From positions 1 to 42,977 of IMG/VR virus record IMGVR_UViG_3300025687_000010: a stretch of DNA of 42,977 bases. One strand, 5' to 3'. The DNA is from a virus. The position numbers and the translations under genes are program-made. The notes below the pieces were generated by a model. The model was not told the origin of the DNA. It did not search any database and worked only from the letters and a program-made list of their open reading frames with translations. Every line of letters begins with the position of its first letter. The first letter of the stretch is position 1. This document shows positions 32,396 to 39,729 of this stretch, one piece after another.

Positions 32396-34650
32396 TGTCG
32401 TTTAAGATCAGAAGAGGAACCGAGGCTGAGCGTGCCGCCATGTCAGCCGGTGACCCCGCACAGGGCGAACCGCTCTGGATAACTGACACCAGCAAGCTCT
32501 GGATTGGCGACGGCGTTACGGCTGGAGGCGTTCTGGCCACTGGCGATATCAATGCGGTCGACTCCGTGTTTGGCCGCACCGGGGCCGTCACGGCACAGGC
32601 TGGCGACTACACGACCACACTGGTGACCGAGGGCACGAACCTCTACTTCACTGACGCACGGGTCGAGGCCAACGCCAACGTGTCTGCCGCGTACAGCCAC
32701 ATCAACCTCACGACCAACCCCCATGCGGTGACTAAGGCTCAGGTCGGCCTCGGCAACGTCGCCAACGTCGAGCAGGTCAAGATACAGGTCAACTCGTTCA
32801 CTGGTGACTTCACTCAGGCTCTCACGCCAACCGGCGACGACATGGTCCTGTTGCAGATTTTTGGCTCCGGTGCGATGAGATTCGCAACCGCAGAGGACCT
32901 CGTGGCTGGAACCGGCCTTACGCTACCGGACCAGACGGGGCATTCCGGCGAGTTCCTGACGACCAACGGAACGACTCCTTCCTGGTCTGAGATCGGCTCG
33001 CTCGGGACCATTGACCACATCCAGTTCTCACTGTCTCCTACGGTGACCATGGCTGAGGGCGTCTTGGCCTGGGATAGCGATGAGGGCACGCTGCAGATCG
33101 GAATGCCCGGGGGCAATGTGAACTTGCAGGTCGGCCAGGAGCAGTTGATCCGGGTTCGCAACACGACCGGGGCCACGATTTATAACGGCACGATCGTCTA
33201 CATCAATGGATCATCCGGCAATCGGCCCACCTGCGCCATCTCAGACGCCAGTGGTACCTTTGAACAGCGGTGTGCGTGCGCCATACTGACGGAAGATATT
33301 GCAAACAACGGCAACGGATACGCCACCACGTACGGGATCGTTCACGATCTCAATACGTCGGCGTACCCCGAGGGCACCGTCCTTTATCTGGCCGATGACG
33401 GGACCGGGGGCTTCACCAGCACCCCGCCCTCGGCCCCTGATGCGATCGTGGTGATCGGCCGTGTCATAAACTCACACGCAGTTGATGGCGAGATTCTGTT
33501 CAATCCGCAGGCGTCCTCAACTCTTTCTCGCCTCAGTGATGTGAACGGGACGACGCCCGACGCAACCAACAAACACCTCATCTGGGACAACGCCAACCAG
33601 TATTGGGACGCTGGCCAGATAGCTCACGGCGACCTCAGTGGCATCGGCACATACACGCACCCCAGTATCGACTCTCACATCGACGACACCAGTGACCCTC
33701 ACGGCACGATACCAAGCCAGTCCACTCACGCCGGTGAGTTCCTCACCACGAACGGGTCAACCCTGTCTTGGTCGGCAGTCGACGTAAGCGGGTTCTCAGG
33801 CGGCACGTTCGGCACCGGGACATACACGTTCCCGGATGATGTCAGGTTCAACGACGACATCTACATCAACTACGACAATGGCTCGACCGACTCGAATATC
33901 TGGTTCCATGACGGAAAGGGCCCCGCTGGTTCGAGGATCTATCTCGATCAGGCGAATGCCCAGTTCGTCTTTACCGACGCCCTTCAGATTGGCGGCGACT
34001 ATATTGCCGTTGACGGTCCCGAGATCGCCGTCAACGCTTCTGCCTCGAACGTGGACTCATTCATTCAGTTCGGTCACAGCGGGGCCCACGATGCTGACTC
34101 GCTGATGTTCGATTACTCCGCCGATGAGTTCGTTCTCAGCAACGACCTCAACGTGACCGGACAGCTCAGCGCCGACTTCTGCGCCACAACGGCCTACATC
34201 CACGTGGCAAAGACCAGCGGCGCCGTTGTTCAGAACATCGGCGGCTCCACGGGCACCACCACGACTATTACATGGGACAGTCAGATTTATTACAACTCGA
34301 CGTACTTCACACACTCAACGGTGTCGGCAACCGACCGTGTTCTCTGCAAGCAGGTCGGGCGATACCAAGTGATCGCCAGGGTTGGCGCACGCAACTCGGG
34401 CAGTAACCGCTGGGTTGGGGCGATCTATATCACATCTAACGGGACTGAGGTCCCTCGCACCACCGCCCGCTATTACTCCAGAGGTGTGTCCTACGGTGAC
34501 GAGGTCTCACTGCACACGGTGACCGAGATAGACGTCACCACTGCCAACACGATCTTGAGAGTTCAGACACGGATAGACAAGACCGACCAGAGCAGTGCAG
34601 TGAATGTCGAGTGGGATGAGTGCGAGTTTATTGTAAGGAGGATTGGGTAA
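32395..34650 (+). CDS. Tail fibre with C1q-like tip (751 aa)
   Basis: Begins FKIRRGTEAERAAM...WITDTSKLWIGDG, the usual N-terminal module of phage fibres and tropism determinants. It continues with TNLYFTDARVEANAN and LGNVANVEQVK shaft motifs. Residues ~251-360 match the domain shared with the 1219-aa fibre (RNTTGATIYNGTIVYI). The C-terminal ~150 residues (from ~598) resemble a C1q/TNF-like jelly-roll (CKQVGRYQVIARVGA; ECEFIVRRIG), a likely receptor-binding tip. TAATG couples it to both neighbours. Confidence 0.8.
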   Translation: MSFKIRRGTEAERAAMSAGDPAQGEPLWITDTSKLWIGDGVTAGGVLATGDINAVDSVFGRTGAVTAQAGDYTTTLVTEGTNLYFTDARVEANANVSAAYSHINLTTNPHAVTKAQVGLGNVANVEQVKIQVNSFTGDFTQALTPTGDDMVLLQIFGSGAMRFATAEDLVAGTGLTLPDQTGHSGEFLTTNGTTPSWSEIGSLGTIDHIQFSLSPTVTMAEGVLAWDSDEGTLQIGMPGGNVNLQVGQEQLIRVRNTTGATIYNGTIVYINGSSGNRPTCAISDASGTFEQRCACAILTEDIANNGNGYATTYGIVHDLNTSAYPEGTVLYLADDGTGGFTSTPPSAPDAIVVIGRVINSHAVDGEILFNPQASSTLSRLSDVNGTTPDATNKHLIWDNANQYWDAGQIAHGDLSGIGTYTHPSIDSHIDDTSDPHGTIPSQSTHAGEFLTTNGSTLSWSAVDVSGFSGGTFGTGTYTFPDDVRFNDDIYINYDNGSTDSNIWFHDGKGPAGSRIYLDQANAQFVFTDALQIGGDYIAVDGPEIAVNASASNVDSFIQFGHSGAHDADSLMFDYSADEFVLSNDLNVTGQLSADFCATTAYIHVAKTSGAVVQNIGGSTGTTTTITWDSQIYYNSTYFTHSTVSATDRVLCKQVGRYQVIARVGARNSGSNRWVGAIYITSNGTEVPRTTARYYSRGVSYGDEVSLHTVTEIDVTTANTILRVQTRIDKTDQSSAVNVEWDECEFIVRRIG

Positions 34651-35036
34651 TGAAGCAGACACCTACTGGCGTCCTTGCGGCTGTCGCCGTTCTTGCGGCG
34701 GCAGGTATCACGAGCTGGGGATTGGCCGAGCCCACGGTCACTGCGAGGTGGTCGCCGCCCACCTATGGGACCCCGGTCGAGCACTACGTTCTCGAACTTG
34801 AGACATGGGCGTCCTCAGGAGGGGACACCCTCATAACCAACCACGCTACCGCTGGTCCGGACACGGCAATGGCGTTTGAGTACGGCTACGGCTACTCAAT
34901 GCGCTGTCGGGTGGCCGGGGTCGACGCTCAGGGGCGACAGGGGCCGTTCTCACTGTGGTCTAATACGTGGACAGACAACGGGCCTCCCGGAGAGCCGACA
35001 AATCCATTCCTGTTTCTGCGCATGGAAGAGCAATGA
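34650..35036 (+). CDS. Secreted fibronectin type III-like protein (128 aa)
   Basis: Residues ~7-26 form a signal peptide or membrane anchor (GVLAAVAVLAAAGITSWGLA). The rest is one fibronectin III-like domain: ARWSPP, HYVLELETW, YSMRCRVAGVDAQGRQGPFSLWS. ATG at 34650 overlaps the fibre stop (TAATG) and GGAGG lies eight bases upstream. Being exported and placed between fibre and endolysin genes, it could be a lysis-cassette component, a periplasmic adhesin, or a virion part. I do not know a characterised homologue. Confidence 0.7.
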   Translation: MKQTPTGVLAAVAVLAAAGITSWGLAEPTVTARWSPPTYGTPVEHYVLELETWASSGGDTLITNHATAGPDTAMAFEYGYGYSMRCRVAGVDAQGRQGPFSLWSNTWTDNGPPGEPTNPFLFLRMEEQ

Positions 35037-35353
35037 AGATAAAGGAAGGCGCCACGATCTCAGGTATCAACCTGAAGATGAGACCAGCTCTCGTTGCGGC
35101 CGACAGGGTGTGGAAGCGCCACGGCCAGGAGCTGGTTATTACCGGCGGGCTGGACGGAGAGCACTCCGCAGGAAGCCTGCATTACTACGGGTACGCCGTC
35201 GACCTGAGAACAAGGTACTTCGGCCAAGACCAACAGCTCGTAGTTTACAAGGAGCTGAAAGAGGAGCTAAATGAGATCGACCAAAGGTTCGATGTCGTTT
35301 ACCACGCCTCTCACATCCACGTTGAGTATGATATCTTCAAGGAGGTTCTGTAA
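35033..35353 (+). CDS. Endolysin, M15-family peptidase (106 aa)
   Basis: A zinc D,D-peptidase or L-alanyl-D-glutamate peptidase fold: GEHSAGSLHYYGYAVDLR at residues 42-59 supplies H50 and D57, and SHIHVEY at 93-99 supplies H96 as the third ligand. It would cut peptide cross-bridges of peptidoglycan. The length is short but adequate for the catalytic domain, with no separate wall-binding domain, as in Gram-negative phages. No signal peptide, so export depends on the holin encoded next. It overlaps the upstream gene (ATGA). Confidence 0.88.
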   Translation: MKIKEGATISGINLKMRPALVAADRVWKRHGQELVITGGLDGEHSAGSLHYYGYAVDLRTRYFGQDQQLVVYKELKEELNEIDQRFDVVYHASHIHVEYDIFKEVL

Positions 35354-35556
35354 TGTTTGCTGGCTGGAGAAAACTTGCGGCATGGGCGCTGGTCTACGGG
35401 CTCGTGGTCCTCTCAACCTGGAAGCAGTTCGACGTACAGCCCAACGCAAAGGATTTGCTGATCTGGGTGTCGAGTGCGTTCTTCGTTACCAACGCCGCAA
35501 AACCTGCGGCCAACGGAGTCTTCGAGAAGTATCGGAAAGATGGTGGTGCGAAGTGA
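35353..35556 (+). CDS. Holin (67 aa, two membrane segments)
   Basis: Two hydrophobic segments (residues ~7-22 and ~34-48) are separated by a short polar loop, with a basic C-terminal tail (FEKYRKDGGAK). This is the class II holin layout, which makes the membrane lesion that releases endolysin. The ATG overlaps the endolysin stop (TAATG). The following GTG overlaps its own stop. Confidence 0.78.
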   Translation: MFAGWRKLAAWALVYGLVVLSTWKQFDVQPNAKDLLIWVSSAFFVTNAAKPAANGVFEKYRKDGGAK

Positions 35557-35810
35557 GTGAGATCGTCTGGCCGTTCGCTATCGTCGGCCTGTTTAGCGTG
35601 TTCGCGTGGCTAGTGAAGTCCAGCAGGAAGGGCGACCATGTTTCTGGAAGTCGAGGGCGGGAAGAGATGCGTAACGCTGAGATGCGTGACGCTGATCGTG
35701 AGCGTGATTCTGCTGTTACTCACATCGAGGTCGATCGGGCAATCGACAAGCGAAGGAACCTCAGGGACAAACTCAGACTCGTCCTCAGTGATAACCATAA
35801 GGACGACTGA
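35553..35810 (+). CDS. Probable i-spanin (Rz-like, 85 aa)
   Basis: GTG start inside the holin stop (GTGA). Residues ~4-21 form an N-terminal membrane anchor (IVWPFAIVGLFSVFAWLV), followed by a highly charged coiled coil (EEMRNAEMRDADRERDS; IDKRRNLRDKLRLVL). This is the typical layout of the inner-membrane spanin that bridges to an outer-membrane partner. A second gene begins inside it in another frame, as in many Rz/Rz1 pairs. Confidence 0.68.
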   Translation: MSEIVWPFAIVGLFSVFAWLVKSSRKGDHVSGSRGREEMRNAEMRDADRERDSAVTHIEVDRAIDKRRNLRDKLRLVLSDNHKDD

Positions 35811-36027
35811 GCTGGACTCACTCCTTAATCGTGCCATCGACCTCAAGGCTGACTTCGCCATCTACCGCCTCAATGCGTCCTACTCGATAGACTCGCTGTC
35901 GTCGTTGAACGCTCTCAATGAGTGGAAGGTGGAGAGGTTGATGAAAGAACGCGGGGGCCTTTTGTCTGACCCCCGCTTGTGGTTTATATTTGGAGCCACC
36001 GTTGGCCTTCTTGCCGATGGCAACTAG
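35638..36027 (+). CDS. Membrane/secreted protein overlapping the spanin; possible spanin partner (129 aa)
   Basis: It starts at an ATG inside the i-spanin gene, preceded by GAAGGGC, and shares 173 bases with it in a different frame. Residues ~16-30 are hydrophobic (VTLIVSVILLLLTS). A Ser/Thr-rich linker and a helical middle (TELDSLLNRAIDLKADF) follow. Residues ~112-127 are a second hydrophobic stretch (LWFIFGATVGLLADG). Position suggests an outer-membrane spanin, but no lipobox cysteine follows the hydrophobic segment, so it is not an ordinary Rz1 lipoprotein. Its TAG shares bases with the convergent SSB stop (CTAG). Confidence 0.6.
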   Translation: MFLEVEGGKRCVTLRCVTLIVSVILLLLTSRSIGQSTSEGTSGTNSDSSSVITIRTTELDSLLNRAIDLKADFAIYRLNASYSIDSLSSLNALNEWKVERLMKERGGLLSDPRLWFIFGATVGLLADGN

Positions 36028-36440
36028 AACGGAAGGTCACCACCGCTGTCGGGCTGAGGCAGTCCGGACGGGGCGTCCTCAGGGCGATGATCGTCGCTCC
36101 TTCTTTCATCGCTCTGGCTCGCCCCGTCCTTACTCCCGTCCAAGGGCAAGGTGAAGTTGGTGACCGTCACGCCCGTGGTCGTGACCTCCTTGCCGGACTT
36201 GCCGACATACTTCGAGTTGTTCAGGTGGCCCATGACGGCCACCGCACGCTTCGGCTCGAAGAACCTCGCAACGATCTCGGCGGTCTTGCCGAACGAAACG
36301 CAGTTGAAGAACTCGACCTCCTTCTTGTAGAAGTTGTATACCCCGACAGTGAACTTGATATAGGACGCTTTGCCGTCGCCGGAACCAACATTCGTCCTCG
36401 GCTCACCGTAGAGCCTACCCATCAGACACACTGAGTTCAT
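36024..36440 (-). CDS. ssb: Single-stranded DNA-binding protein (138 aa)
   Basis: The N-terminus MNSVCLMGRLYGEPRTN begins the OB fold exactly as SSB proteins do. FFNCVSFGKTAEIVARFFEPKRAVAVMGHL matches the conserved central part across two segments. The C-terminus is acidic and disordered, ending DSGGDLPF, close to the SSB tail that binds partner proteins. ATG at 36440 follows GGAG; GTG at 36452 is a less likely start. It overlaps the annealase gene end, last in the leftward recombination operon, and would protect ssDNA for replication and annealing. Confidence 0.9.
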   Translation of the reverse strand: MNSVCLMGRLYGEPRTNVGSGDGKASYIKFTVGVYNFYKKEVEFFNCVSFGKTAEIVARFFEPKRAVAVMGHLNNSKYVGKSGKEVTTTGVTVTNFTLPLDGSKDGASQSDERRSDDHRPEDAPSGLPQPDSGGDLPF

Positions 36441-37455
36441 CCTCTTCTCCACTTTCCAGTTGCGCCAGCAGTTCGCTGGACCTGTTCTCTACCGCTCTCT
36501 GGGGTTCGGTGACATCAGTGAACTCGGCACGGTGGAACTGCTCCCCGTCAGCCTCGTCGTACAGGGCGATGCCAAGGCCCTCTCGCACCGCAAGGCAATA
36601 CGCCTTAGTGCGGAGCCTGTGAGTGGGGAACATCTCCCAGTTACTGGCGATGTAGGTGCCCTTGTGGTTGGTCGACCCTGGCACGAACCACTCGTCAAAG
36701 AATGCGTACACCACGGTGGGCACACTGCCCTCAACATGGCACACGGCCTTGACCCACGGCCAGCACTTCTTGGTGGTGCCGGGAACGTCGATCATTTCCG
36801 CTTCGTTCGGGAACTCGTACTCGACTCCACGGAACAGCGGCGACCTTCGTGAGATGGCCACCCACCCATCGTACCCCACCTGAACGTGCAGTTTGCCCTT
36901 GTGACGGAACGCATGCACTTGCTTCATGAATGGGTCGAGGTCGTACTTGTCCATGACGCTCATGACATGCAGGACTTCCTCGTTCGAGGGCGCCGGTTGC
37001 TGGTAGCCTACTGAGATCACGTGCTTGGAGACGACCTGCCAGAGCTGGTCGGGGCTCACCCTCAGCCTGTCAGCCAGGACGGTGGTCAACGTCTTTCGCT
37101 GGTAGCTGGTGACCGCAACAGGTTCGGTCGGGGCCCGCTTGGCGATCGCATTGCCAGAGGCTTCGCTGGGGGTTTCGGCCGGTGCTGAGGATTCATCCTC
37201 GGGCGCCTCGTCACGGGCCACCCCCTCCACCGTGGACCTGATTGCGCCATAGGCATCCACACCCTGCTTCGTGATGTATACCTTGCGGGTGCCAGCCAGC
37301 AAGCCCTTGTCACGAAGCGATGCGACCGCCTCCCGGAACTTGACCGCTGGCATGGAGATGTCCGATGCCATGGACGGAATCCTGCGGTATTCCTCCGACA
37401 GGTAATCGTCGTGGTATGCGCTAAGGACGCTGAACTCCTGCTTTGAGATTTTCAT
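36415..37455 (-). CDS. RecT/Bet-type single-strand annealing protein with winged-helix-like N-terminus (346 aa)
   Basis: Residues ~115-310 are the annealase: NEEVLHVMSVMDKYDLDPFMKQVHAF, split by FRHKGKLHVQVGYDGWVAI, and a C-terminal MFPTHRLRTKAYCLAVREGLG helix, all typical of RecT/Bet. It pairs with the YqaJ exonuclease encoded just upstream (ATGA overlap) and SSB downstream. Residues ~1-72 form a winged-helix-like region (AVKFREAVASLRDKGLLAG, then a wing and YITKQGVDAY), joined by a Pro/Glu/Ser-rich linker (~78-112). Such an N-terminal extension is unusual for the family. Confidence 0.85.
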   Translation of the reverse strand: MKISKQEFSVLSAYHDDYLSEEYRRIPSMASDISMPAVKFREAVASLRDKGLLAGTRKVYITKQGVDAYGAIRSTVEGVARDEAPEDESSAPAETPSEASGNAIAKRAPTEPVAVTSYQRKTLTTVLADRLRVSPDQLWQVVSKHVISVGYQQPAPSNEEVLHVMSVMDKYDLDPFMKQVHAFRHKGKLHVQVGYDGWVAISRRSPLFRGVEYEFPNEAEMIDVPGTTKKCWPWVKAVCHVEGSVPTVVYAFFDEWFVPGSTNHKGTYIASNWEMFPTHRLRTKAYCLAVREGLGIALYDEADGEQFHRAEFTDVTEPQRAVENRSSELLAQLESGEEDELSVSDG

Positions 37456-38462
37456 GATTCTCCATCCTTTATGGTGATGCGGAGCGGGCGGGAGCTTGCC
37501 CCGGTTTTGACAAACAGCCCCTCTTCGGTGAGTATGCGTTGCGCCATCTTCTTGGCCTTACCGAGATCGTCGGCGTCGACAGCCTCTGCGAGGTCGACTG
37601 CCCAGCGCCACAGAGCCTTGCCATCGAACGTCTCACGGGGCTTCGTCTCCTTCCAGGAGACCTTCGCCCTCATTCCGTCGTGTCCAGCCACAACAGCAGA
37701 CGAGGCGTCGGCTTTAGTGAGTGCCCCCCGGAACTGATCCTTGAGGCCCTCAATGCGAACTTTGAGGCCCTCAGCCTCGCTGATGGCATCAGCGTACGAA
37801 GAGACAACACCCTCGTAGCCTTCTATGTCGACCTCACGATCGCTGAGAACGAAGGTGGACAGCTCTTCGGGCGTGGCCTCTGGGGGGTGAACGTCCTGTT
37901 TGACGAACTCCCAGAAAAGCCTCGCACGCTTGAGAATCCCCTCGATCAGGGCATCGTCTCGCCTGACATAGACGGCCGTGACCTCGTACCTGTCGTAATC
38001 GAGCATGAAGAACACGCCCCAGCTCAGGTCGGAGTTGTAGAGGTTCACCTGCATCTGGACCACGTACTCGTTGGACATCCCGCCCTCAAGCAGTCGCCGT
38101 AGCATGGTTGAGCCGGGCGCCTTGAACTCGACCACGCCGGGCCCGTCCATCTCGACATCCGTGTCACAAATAGGATCATGGGGGTCCACCATCCCGTCCA
38201 CGTGAGACCTCAGCCACTCCTCCTTGGCGAACTCCTTCTCACGCATCCTCACCTCGATACCGTGGCGCTCCTTGAGCAACCGCTCCAGGATATCCTCGAT
38301 ATCGTGGCCACGGTCGAAGATGGGCAGGTGCTCCTTGCGCCCCCGCCGCAGGGTTTTCTCCTGCCAGACATCGGTCACGGTTTCATACGTGCCCAACCCG
38401 ATCGCCGCCGCCGTCTCAGAGGCCCCCAGGTACTCGTGACGGTCCTTAAAGTCAACCTTCAT
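37452..38462 (-). CDS. YqaJ-like viral recombinase exonuclease (336 aa)
   Basis: A PD-(D/E)xK nuclease of the YqaJ/lambda-exonuclease type: LGASETAAAIGLG near residues 12-24, RGHDIEDIL at 51-59, catalytic HVDGM (D89), VEFK (E112, K114) and QMQVNLY (136-142). It would resect double-strand ends to give the 3' strands used by the annealase. The C-terminal half (~190-336) is a helical extension. The ATG overlaps the stop of the small membrane gene and its own stop overlaps the annealase start. Confidence 0.88.
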   Translation of the reverse strand: MKVDFKDRHEYLGASETAAAIGLGTYETVTDVWQEKTLRRGRKEHLPIFDRGHDIEDILERLLKERHGIEVRMREKEFAKEEWLRSHVDGMVDPHDPICDTDVEMDGPGVVEFKAPGSTMLRRLLEGGMSNEYVVQMQVNLYNSDLSWGVFFMLDYDRYEVTAVYVRRDDALIEGILKRARLFWEFVKQDVHPPEATPEELSTFVLSDREVDIEGYEGVVSSYADAISEAEGLKVRIEGLKDQFRGALTKADASSAVVAGHDGMRAKVSWKETKPRETFDGKALWRWAVDLAEAVDADDLGKAKKMAQRILTEEGLFVKTGASSRPLRITIKDGES

Positions 38463-38596
38463 TCCTGTCCACCTTTCCTCTTGTTCGGACGCTCTGTGCG
38501 CCGCTCAGAGGCTTCACCGACAATGACAGCAGATACAGCAATGACAGTAACCACGCCAAAGATGAAGCCAGATACAAATACCAATACGTCATGCAC
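38459..38596 (-). CDS. Tiny membrane protein (45 aa)
   Basis: GTG start with GAGG six bases upstream. Residues ~4-27 are hydrophobic (VLVFVSGFIFGVVTVIAVSA), followed by a basic tail (ERRTERPNKRKGG). It overlaps the regulator gene by eight bases (GTGCATGA) and its stop overlaps the exonuclease start (ATGA), so it fits exactly into the operon. An alternative ATG frame at 38592 also encodes a hydrophobic peptide but fits the junctions less well. Function unknown. Confidence 0.55.
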   Translation of the reverse strand: MHDVLVFVSGFIFGVVTVIAVSAVIVGEASERRTERPNKRKGGQE

Positions 38597-38891
38597 GTTT
38601 GTCCTCTCTGAAATAGTTCCGTTCCGTCAGGTAAGCCATACTCACGCCCAACGCGGCCGCAATCTTATAAAGTGAAATGATCGACGGTCGGGGCGATTGA
38701 AGGGCCTTTTGCATACTTGCGGGATAAATCCCATTCTCGGCGGCGAAGCGGCTCATGGTGCGGTATCCCTGCACCTTGAACGCCGCCTCCACCCGTGCTA
38801 ATCTCTCGTCGGGCGAGATAAATCGCTCTTCGATTTTGCGGTAGAGAATTGCCCGGGCGGCTTCATCAACTTGAGGTTCTTTTTTCTTCAC
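38589..38891 (-). CDS. XRE/Cro-like DNA-binding regulator (100 aa)
   Basis: Residues ~45-90 form a helix-turn-helix of the XRE type (MSRFAAENGIYPASMQKAL; SIISLYKIAAALGVSMAYL). The N-terminal ~40 residues are a charged helix. GTG at 38891 follows AAAGGAG by six bases; a longer TTG reading at 38924 would use the promoter region. There is no C-terminal dimerisation/cleavage domain, so it resembles Cro or a small autorepressor rather than a CI protein. It heads the recombination operon, immediately behind a consensus promoter that it probably regulates. Confidence 0.82.
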   Translation of the reverse strand: MKKKEPQVDEAARAILYRKIEERFISPDERLARVEAAFKVQGYRTMSRFAAENGIYPASMQKALQSPRPSIISLYKIAAALGVSMAYLTERNYFREDKRA

Positions 38892-38913
38892 GGCCACTCC
38901 TTTCGTTGCCGCA

Positions 38914-38941
38914 ATTATAGCCAATTAGATAACACTGTCAA
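38914..38941 (-). promoter_or_regulatory. Consensus sigma70 promoter for the recombination operon
   Basis: Read leftward, TTGACA (38941-38936), 16 bases, then TATAAT (38919-38914): both hexamers are perfect. Near-repeats CAATTATAG and CAATTAG around the -10 and spacer could be operator half-sites for the XRE protein. The rightward RecU-like gene starts ten bases from the -35, so the region is divergent. Confidence 0.85.
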
Positions 38942-38950
38942 GGGGTTAAA

Positions 38951-39448
38951 ATGGTAAAAGGTGCAGGATTTGAATCCATTCTGGCTTATATGATTGCAAG
39001 ATCGTCGCTTAGCCTCATCAGAAAGACTGACCCTCCGGTGAAAATCCTGCGGTTCGACAAGAGCAAGGGCCACTTCACCGGATACTTCGTCAGTAGTGGG
39101 GTTCTGGATTTCGCTGGACCGTACCGTGGGATGCATGTTGAGTTCGACGCAAAGGACACGAAGCGGGAGCGATTCTACTTCGTGATGATCAAAGATCATC
39201 AGTGGGACCGACTTAGGGACTTGGCCGACGACGGCTCTATATGCGGTGTGATCGTACGCATGCGTAAGAATAATGCCGACGACGACCGCATCTTCGGCAT
39301 ACCGGGAAGGCTTTTGCTTGAGTTCAAGGAGCTCGGAAAGAAGAGCCTCACCGTAGGTGAGATGGAAGAGTTCGAGGAGATAGTTGAGATCGAGTACGGC
39401 AAGGCTCGTGGATTGATTAATTTTGTCGAATCGCAAAAAATGCCTTGA
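38951..39448 (+). CDS. RecU-like Holliday junction resolvase (165 aa)
   Basis: Core motifs of the RecU family are present: VLDFAGPYRGMHVEFDAKDTK at residues 51-71 (split: D53, then D66 and K68), HQWDRLRDLADDG at 83-95, and a basic/acidic C-terminal helix. The N-terminal GAGFESIL resembles the RecU opening. It would cut four-way junctions formed by recombination and make packaging substrates linear. AAGGGG precedes the ATG. It starts divergently from the XRE operon. Confidence 0.78.
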   Translation: MVKGAGFESILAYMIARSSLSLIRKTDPPVKILRFDKSKGHFTGYFVSSGVLDFAGPYRGMHVEFDAKDTKRERFYFVMIKDHQWDRLRDLADDGSICGVIVRMRKNNADDDRIFGIPGRLLLEFKELGKKSLTVGEMEEFEEIVEIEYGKARGLINFVESQKMP

Positions 39449-39473
39449 CCACACACCGTTACGCTTATATCCT
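39445..39473 (+). promoter_or_regulatory. Probable promoter for the replication genes
   Basis: TTGACC (39445-39450), 17 bases, then TATCCT (39468-39473); TATATC at 39466 with 15 bases is an alternative. It begins at the stop of the RecU-like gene and lies about 30 bases before the next start, which has GGGAGGAAACA ahead of it. Confidence 0.55.
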
Positions 39474-39501
39474 ACCGGCAAACCTAACCCGGGAGGAAAC
39501 A

Positions 39502-39729
39502 ATGTCGTACATCGAATCGAAAGTTAAGGAAGCGAGAGAGGCCCTGGACCTGATCGACAATGGGCGCATGAATCTCCACCAGATATCCAGGGCTGGCATC
39601 ATGCGCAAGGAGTATTGGATGCTACTGGCTGGGGCCGTCTACCCACGTGGCACCTACGCCCAGCGTGCTGACCGTGCTGAGCGAAACTCCACGGCCAAGG
39701 CGCTCGGTTGGGGTGATCCCCATGAGTGA
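39502..39729 (+). CDS. Small hypothetical protein, helical (75 aa)
   Basis: Residues ~1-50 read as a small helix-turn-helix-like bundle (VKEAREALDLIDNGRMNLHQIS). The remainder is basic and loop-rich. It is the first gene after a probable promoter, with GGGAGG before the ATG, and its end overlaps the next gene by eight bases (ATGAGTGA). It may be a regulator or DNA-binding accessory for replication; no definite family. Confidence 0.7.
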   Translation: MSYIESKVKEAREALDLIDNGRMNLHQISRAGIMRKEYWMLLAGAVYPRGTYAQRADRAERNSTAKALGWGDPHE

